From Aquariibacter sp964433315 (GTDB lineage Bacteria; Pseudomonadota; Gammaproteobacteria; Burkholderiales; Burkholderiaceae_C), in assembly GCA_964433315.1 (NCBI GenBank), contig CAYSQO010000003.1:1-64000 (forward strand): a DNA stretch of 64,000 nt, read 5' to 3'. Numbering within the stretch: position 1 is the stretch's first letter; the number at the start of each line of letters is the position of its first letter. Below, piece by piece: positions 59,846-64,000 of the stretch. The notes under the pieces are model-generated. The model did no database searches. It was not told where the DNA came from and saw only the letters and a program-made list of their open reading frames with translations. A program made the position numbers and the translations under genes.

Positions 59846-61756
59846 TCAGTGGCGCGCCGGCCGGTACTCCGGGATGACGCGGGCCAGCAGGGCCCGCACC
59901 TCGGCCGGGGTGGCGCTGTCGCGGCCCCGGATCCAGTCGAGCAGGGCCGGTGCCGCCTCGGCCGGCGGCGCGATGCGCGCCACCAGCAGGCGTTCGATGA
60001 CGGTGGGCAGGGTCGCGTCGGCGTCGGCCAGCAGCTCCTCGTAGAGCTTCTCGCCAGGTCGCAGGCCGCTGAAGGCGATCGGGATCTCCTCCAGGCTGTG
60101 GCCGGCCAGGCGGATCATCTCGCGCGCCAGGTCGACGATCTTCACCGGCTCGCCCATGTCCAGCACATAGACGCGACCGCTCTCGCCGAGCACCGCCGCC
60201 TGCACCACCAGGCGCGCGGCCTCGGGAATGGTCATGAAGTAGCGGGTGATGTCCGGGTGGGTCACGGTGACCGGCCCGCCGCGCGCGATCTGCGCCTTGA
60301 ACTTCGGGATCACGCTGCCGCTGCTGCCCAGCACATTGCCGAAGCGCACGGCCATGAAACGCGTGCCCGGCTCCGTGGCGGCCAGGTGGGCCAGCACGAT
60401 CTCGGCCGCGCGCTTGCTGGCGCCCATCACATTGCTGGGGTTCACCGCCTTGTCGGTGCTGATCAGCACGAAGCGCTCGACGCCCTGCTCGGCCGAGACC
60501 CGGCCGGCCTGCCAGGTGCCCAGGGTGTTGTTGCGCAGGGCCTGCCAGGCGTTGGCCTCCTCCATCAGCGGCACATGCTTGTAGGCCGCGGCATGGAAGA
60601 CGATCTGCGGCTGGCGCGCGGCCCACAGGCGGCGCAGGCCGTCGAGATCGCGCACGTCGCCGATCAGGGGCTCCACCGCCAGGTGCGGGAAGCGCTCGGC
60701 CAGCTCCTCGCTGATCGCGTAGAGGTTGAACTCGCTGAGCTCCAGCAGCAGCAGCCGGGCCGGGCCGTAGCGGGCCAGCTGGCGGCACAGCTCGCTGCCG
60801 ATCGAGCCCCCGGCCCCGGTGACCAGCACCACCTTGCCGCCCACGCCCTCGGCGATACCGGCCTCATCGAGCAGCACCGGCTCGCGGCCCAGCAGGTCCT
60901 CGGGCTCGATGTCGCGCACGCGGCTGAGGGCGGCCCCCTCGCGCAGCTCGGCCTCGCTGGGCACGGTCAGCACCGGCAGGCCGACGGCCGCGGCCTGCTC
61001 GAAGACCCTGCGGCGGATCTCGCGGCGCAGCGAGGGCATGGCCACGATCACGTGGGTGGCCCCGTGCAGCTCGGCCAGGGCGCGCAGGCGGTCCAGGCGG
61101 CCCAGCACCGGCACGCTGCCGACCCGGCGGCCCTGCTTGCCTTCGTCGTCGTCGAGCAGGCCGAGCACCGTCCAGCCCTGGTGCTGGATGCCGGCGATCA
61201 GCAGCCGCGCGGCATCGCCGGCCCCCAGCACGATCGCGCGCCGCGCGGCCCCGCCGCGGCCGCTGAGGCGCATGCGCAGGTGCTCGTAGAACATGCGGTA
61301 GGCGATGCGCACGCCGGCCAGGCCGAACAGCGTCATCAGCGGGTGCAGGGCCAGCACCGCACGCGGGGTGGCGTAGAGCCCGGCCATCTGCACCGCGCTG
61401 GCCGAGACCGCGCCGGCCACCAGGCAGACCAGGGCCAGGCGCTGCACCTCGCCGAAGCCGATGAAGCGCCACACCGCCCGCGGCACCCCGAAGGCCACGC
61501 CGGCAGCGGCATAGACGATGACGATGCCCAGCAGCACCAGCGGGTCGTAGGACGGCCGCAGCGCGAACCAGTCCTCGAAGCCCAGGCGGAACAGGTAGGT
61601 GGCCTGCCAGGTCAAGGCGACCACCAGCGCGTCGATCAGCAGCGAGAGCGCGGTGCGGGCCGGCCGCAGCCGGCTCAGCAGCGCCTCGACGCGCAGGGCC
61701 CAGCCGCCGGCGGGCTCGGCCAGGGGGGCGGCGGGGGGGAGCGGGCGACGCATCAC
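59846..61756 (-). CDS. WbpM/CapD-like nucleotide-sugar 4,6-dehydratase
   Basis: A 636-residue inner-membrane polysaccharide-biosynthesis protein. Four transmembrane segments occupy roughly residues 35-125, followed by a first Rossmann region (IVLGAGDAARLLIAGIQ) and the catalytic SDR domain with VTGAGGSIGSELCRQL, HAAAYKHVPLMEEA, STDKAVNPSNVMGASKRAAE (Met replacing Tyr, as usual here) and RFGNVLGSSGSVIPKF. Family members convert UDP-GlcNAc to a 4-keto-6-deoxy sugar. Downstream amino-sugar steps fit the neighbouring DegT aminotransferase. It lies 8 bases after the sugar transferase gene. Confidence 0.93.
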   Translation of the reverse strand: MMRRPLPPAAPLAEPAGGWALRVEALLSRLRPARTALSLLIDALVVALTWQATYLFRLGFEDWFALRPSYDPLVLLGIVIVYAAAGVAFGVPRAVWRFIGFGEVQRLALVCLVAGAVSASAVQMAGLYATPRAVLALHPLMTLFGLAGVRIAYRMFYEHLRMRLSGRGGAARRAIVLGAGDAARLLIAGIQHQGWTVLGLLDDDEGKQGRRVGSVPVLGRLDRLRALAELHGATHVIVAMPSLRREIRRRVFEQAAAVGLPVLTVPSEAELREGAALSRVRDIEPEDLLGREPVLLDEAGIAEGVGGKVVLVTGAGGSIGSELCRQLARYGPARLLLLELSEFNLYAISEELAERFPHLAVEPLIGDVRDLDGLRRLWAARQPQIVFHAAAYKHVPLMEEANAWQALRNNTLGTWQAGRVSAEQGVERFVLISTDKAVNPSNVMGASKRAAEIVLAHLAATEPGTRFMAVRFGNVLGSSGSVIPKFKAQIARGGPVTVTHPDITRYFMTIPEAARLVVQAAVLGESGRVYVLDMGEPVKIVDLAREMIRLAGHSLEEIPIAFSGLRPGEKLYEELLADADATLPTVIERLLVARIAPPAEAAPALLDWIRGRDSATPAEVRALLARVIPEYRPARH

Positions 61757-61764
61757 GGAGGCTT

Positions 61765-62400
61765 TCAGGGCGCAGGCGGCCGGGGGCCCGCCGCGCCCAG
61801 CAGGGCCGACAGGGTCTGCAGGATCAGGCCGAGGTCGGTGCGCAGGCTGGCGCGCTCGGCATAGCCCAGGGCCAGGGCCAGCTTGCGCGGCAGCACCGTC
61901 TCGACATAGCAGCGCTCGGGGTCGGCGGCACTGGCCAGCAGGGCGGCCTCGTCGCGGAAGGCGAGCGAGGCCGGGTCGGTCAGGCCCGGCCGCAGGGCCA
62001 GCAGGCGGGCCGTGGCGGCCTCGCCGATCAGGCGCGGGTAGTGCGCCACATAGCGCGGCAGCTCGGGGCGCGGCCCGACCAGGCTCATCGTGCCCTGCAG
62101 CACGTCGATGAGCTGCGGCAGCTCGTCGAGCTTGTGGCGCCGCAGCCAGGCGCCGACGCGGGTGATGCGCGCATCCGCCCCCACGGTGATGCCCGGCCCG
62201 CGCCGCTCGGCGTCCCTCACCATGGTGCGGAACTTGTGGATGCGGAACAGCCGGCCGTGGCGGCCGACGCGCGGCTGGCGGAAGAAGACGGGCCCCGGCG
62301 AATCCAGGCGCACCGCCAGGGCGATGGCCGCCATCGGCAGGGCCAGCAGCAGCAGGCCCAGGCCGGCCGCGAGCAGGTCGAAGAGGCGCTTGGCCGGCAT
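61765..62400 (-). CDS. Monotopic phosphoglycosyl transferase (undecaprenyl-phosphate sugar transferase)
   Basis: A 211-residue PglC/WcaJ-type sugar transferase that starts a lipid-linked glycan at the inner membrane. An N-terminal re-entrant helix (KRLFDLLAAGLGLLLLALPMAAIALAVRLDSPGPVFF) is followed by RVGRHGRLFRIHKFRTMV, the Arg-rich RHKLDELPQLIDVLQGTMSLVGPRPELP and PGLTDPAS, typical of the small PglC form. It lies between the DegT and WbpM-like genes on the minus strand, consistent with priming by a modified sugar from that pathway. Confidence 0.94.
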   Translation of the reverse strand: MPAKRLFDLLAAGLGLLLLALPMAAIALAVRLDSPGPVFFRQPRVGRHGRLFRIHKFRTMVRDAERRGPGITVGADARITRVGAWLRRHKLDELPQLIDVLQGTMSLVGPRPELPRYVAHYPRLIGEAATARLLALRPGLTDPASLAFRDEAALLASAADPERCYVETVLPRKLALALGYAERASLRTDLGLILQTLSALLGAAGPRPPAP

Positions 62401-62462
62401 GGGCAGCGGCGGGCGAAAGGCGCAGAGGGCAGCGCGCGGGAACGGCGGGCGGCGCGGCGGCC

Positions 62463-63704
62463 TCAGGCCGCGCCGAGCACGTCCCGCACGGCCGCGATCA
62501 CGCGCTCGACCTGCTCGTCGCGCATGGCGCTGAACAGCGGCAGGCTGAGCATGCGCTCGTAGGCGCGCTGGCTGTGCGGGAAGTCGGCCGCGCGCAGGCC
62601 GTAGCGCTCGCGCCAGTAGGGGTGCAGGTGCAGGGGGATGTAGTGCACGCTGCAGCCGATGCGGCGGGCGTAGAGCTGCTCGATGAAGGCATCGCGGTCG
62701 CCGGTGTCGCCGCCCGCGCCGGGCCGGCCGGCGCCCAGGGCCGGCGCCTCGTCGGCCAGGCGCAGCACGTAGAGGTGCCAGGCATGCAGATCGTCCGGCG
62801 CGGTGCCTCCCGCGGCGCCGGGCCGCGGCGGCAGGATCACCGGCAGGTCGGCGAAGGCCGCGTCGTAGCGCGCGGCGATCGCGGCGCGGCGCTGGCGGAA
62901 GGCCTCGGCCTGCCGCAGCTGCTGCAGGCCCAGGGCCGCGGCAATGTCGGTCAGGTTGACCTTGAAGCCGGGCGCCACGACCTCGTAGTACCAGCTCGGC
63001 GCCTGGGCGGTGAAGCGGTCGAAGGCATCGCGGCTGATGCCGTGCAGGCGCATCACCTTGGCGCGCTCGGCCAGGGCCGGGTCGCGGGTGACGAGCATGC
63101 CGCCCTCGCCGGTGGTGATGGTCTTGTTGGCGTAAAAGCTGAAGACGGTGGCGTCGCTGCCCAGCGTGCCCACCCGTGCGCCGCCGCAGCTGGTAGGCAG
63201 GGCGTGGGCCGCGTCCTCCACCACCTTCAGGCCGTGGCGGCGGGCCAGGGCCAGCAGCGCCTCCATGGGCGCGGCCAGGCCGGCGTAGTGCACCGGCACG
63301 ATGGCCTTGCTGCGCGGGGTAATCGCCGCTTCAACCGCCGCCGGGTCGATGCAGAGCGTGGCCGGGTCGATGTCGACCAGCACCACGTCCGCGCCCAGGT
63401 AGCGCACCACCTCGGCCGTGGCCGTGAAGGTGTGGGTGGTGGTGATGACCTCGTCGCCCGGGCCGATGCCCAGGGCCTCCAGCGCCAGGTGCAGGCCGGC
63501 GGTGGCGGAATTCACCGCGATGGCCTGCAGCGCCGGGTCGCCGCCCAGGAAGGCGACGAAGTCCTGCTCGAAGCGACGCGCCTTGGGCCCGGTCGTCACC
63601 CAGCCCGAGCGCAGGGTGTCGACGACTTCGGCGATCTCCGCCTCGCCGATCTCCGGCAGGGCGAAGGGGACGAAGGGCGGCAAGTCCGCGGCGCGTTCGC
63701 TCAT
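62463..63704 (-). CDS. DegT/DnrJ/EryC1/StrS aminotransferase
   Basis: A 413-residue PLP-dependent sugar aminotransferase. SGWVTTGPKARRFEQDF, VNSATAGLHLALEALGIGPGDEVITT, VEDAAHALPTSCGG and the PLP Lys in FSFYANKTITTGEGGM are the family signatures. The C terminus HYIPLHLHPYWRERYGL is standard. An insertion of about 25 Gly/Ala/Pro-rich residues occurs before RDAFIEQL. It probably aminates the 4-keto sugar made by the WbpM-like enzyme; the exact sugar is not predictable. Confidence 0.94.
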   Translation of the reverse strand: MSERAADLPPFVPFALPEIGEAEIAEVVDTLRSGWVTTGPKARRFEQDFVAFLGGDPALQAIAVNSATAGLHLALEALGIGPGDEVITTTHTFTATAEVVRYLGADVVLVDIDPATLCIDPAAVEAAITPRSKAIVPVHYAGLAAPMEALLALARRHGLKVVEDAAHALPTSCGGARVGTLGSDATVFSFYANKTITTGEGGMLVTRDPALAERAKVMRLHGISRDAFDRFTAQAPSWYYEVVAPGFKVNLTDIAAALGLQQLRQAEAFRQRRAAIAARYDAAFADLPVILPPRPGAAGGTAPDDLHAWHLYVLRLADEAPALGAGRPGAGGDTGDRDAFIEQLYARRIGCSVHYIPLHLHPYWRERYGLRAADFPHSQRAYERMLSLPLFSAMRDEQVERVIAAVRDVLGAA

Positions 63705-63720
63705 CGGCAGGCGTCGGGCA

Positions 63721-64000
63721 TCAGGCGCGCTGCGGCGCCGGGCGGCCGATGGCGTGGTACTCGATGCCACGCTGGGCCATGTCGGCCGGCTCGAAGAGAT
63801 TGCGGCCGTCGAAGACCAGCGGCTGCTTGAGCTGGGCGCGGATCGCGTCGAAATCCGGGCTGCGGAATTCCTTCCACTCGGTGACGATCAGCAGCGCGTC
63901 GGCGCCCGGCAGGGTCTCGGGCGCGCTGGCGGCGTAGCGCAGGCCCGCCTGGCCGGCCATGACGCGCTGGGCTTCCTCCATGGCCACCGGGTCGTAGGCC
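63721..64000 (-). CDS. UDP-glucose/GDP-mannose dehydrogenase family protein, C-terminal end (partial)
   Basis: Only the last 93 residues are inside the window. AYDPVAMEEAQRVM, ADALLIVTEWKEFRSPDF and QLKQPLVFDGRNLFEPADM are the C-terminal UDP-binding domain of UDP-glucose 6-dehydrogenase. The 5' part lies beyond base 64000. It would supply UDP-glucuronate to the surface polysaccharide. It lies upstream of the DegT gene on the same strand, with 16 bases between them. Confidence 0.88.
   Translation of the reverse strand, partial: AYDPVAMEEAQRVMAGQAGLRYAASAPETLPGADALLIVTEWKEFRSPDFDAIRAQLKQPLVFDGRNLFEPADMAQRGIEYHAIGRPAPQRA

Overview
The window is a very GC-rich (about 70% or more by eye), densely packed chromosomal segment of a betaproteobacterium. 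The gene order fabH-fabD-fabG-acpP-fabF-(small membrane protein)-rpoE-rseA-rseB-degQ-lepA-lepB-DUF4845-rnc-era-recO-pdxJ-acpS-nagZ, together with rluC divergent from rne, points to Burkholderiales, probably the Rubrivivax/Leptothrix/Methylibium side; this placement is inference from synteny and protein signatures.

Layout. 1-9 kb: a MinD-type flagellar-number ATPase (fleN), a group II truncated haemoglobin, an envZ/ompR-type two-component pair, a SIMPL-domain secreted protein, 3-hydroxybutyrate dehydrogenase, an alpha/beta hydrolase, the stringent-response synthetase relA, and tRNA-Val(GAC) with a clear terminator. 9-11.3 kb: a PNPOx-family gene and a GST gene divergent from a LysR regulator, with a perfect inverted repeat between them. 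11.3-15.6 kb: a Calvin-cycle block (cbbY, cbbP, an FBPase homologue and divergent cbbR) without RuBisCO; the FBPase homologue has lost every recognisable metal ligand. 15.6-22.6 kb: sppA, a Rieske protein, a HAD phosphatase and rluC on the minus strand, divergent from rne, which has a leader of about 660 nt. 22.6-26.5 kb: two exported-looking hydrolases, then a two-gene islet of visibly lower GC coding for a metallo-beta-lactamase/beta-CASP protein and a PD-(D/E)XK-like protein.

26.6-47.6 kb: 24 consecutive minus-strand genes for lipid synthesis, sigma-E envelope stress, RNA processing and housekeeping, ending in an orphan Tdi1-like immunity protein. Inside this run, the gap between degQ and lepA holds an inverted pair of DnaA-box-like 9-mers and a promoter-hairpin-U8 unit that looks like a small RNA or attenuator. 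47.6-51 kb: a Maf-type pyrophosphatase, a tetrapyrrole-methylase-type methyltransferase, a VanZ protein and a RhlE-type helicase.

51-64 kb: surface-polysaccharide precursor genes: manC, rfbBDAC, kdsA, the ATP-sulfurylase genes cysDN (CysN carries a decayed APS-kinase domain), then convergently a WbpM-like dehydratase, a monotopic sugar transferase, a DegT aminotransferase and the end of a UDP-sugar dehydrogenase. No CRISPR array, insertion sequence, integrase or rRNA operon was seen. The most unusual items are the active-site-less FBPase in the cbb operon, the two-nuclease islet, the vestigial APS-kinase domain and the lepA leader RNA.
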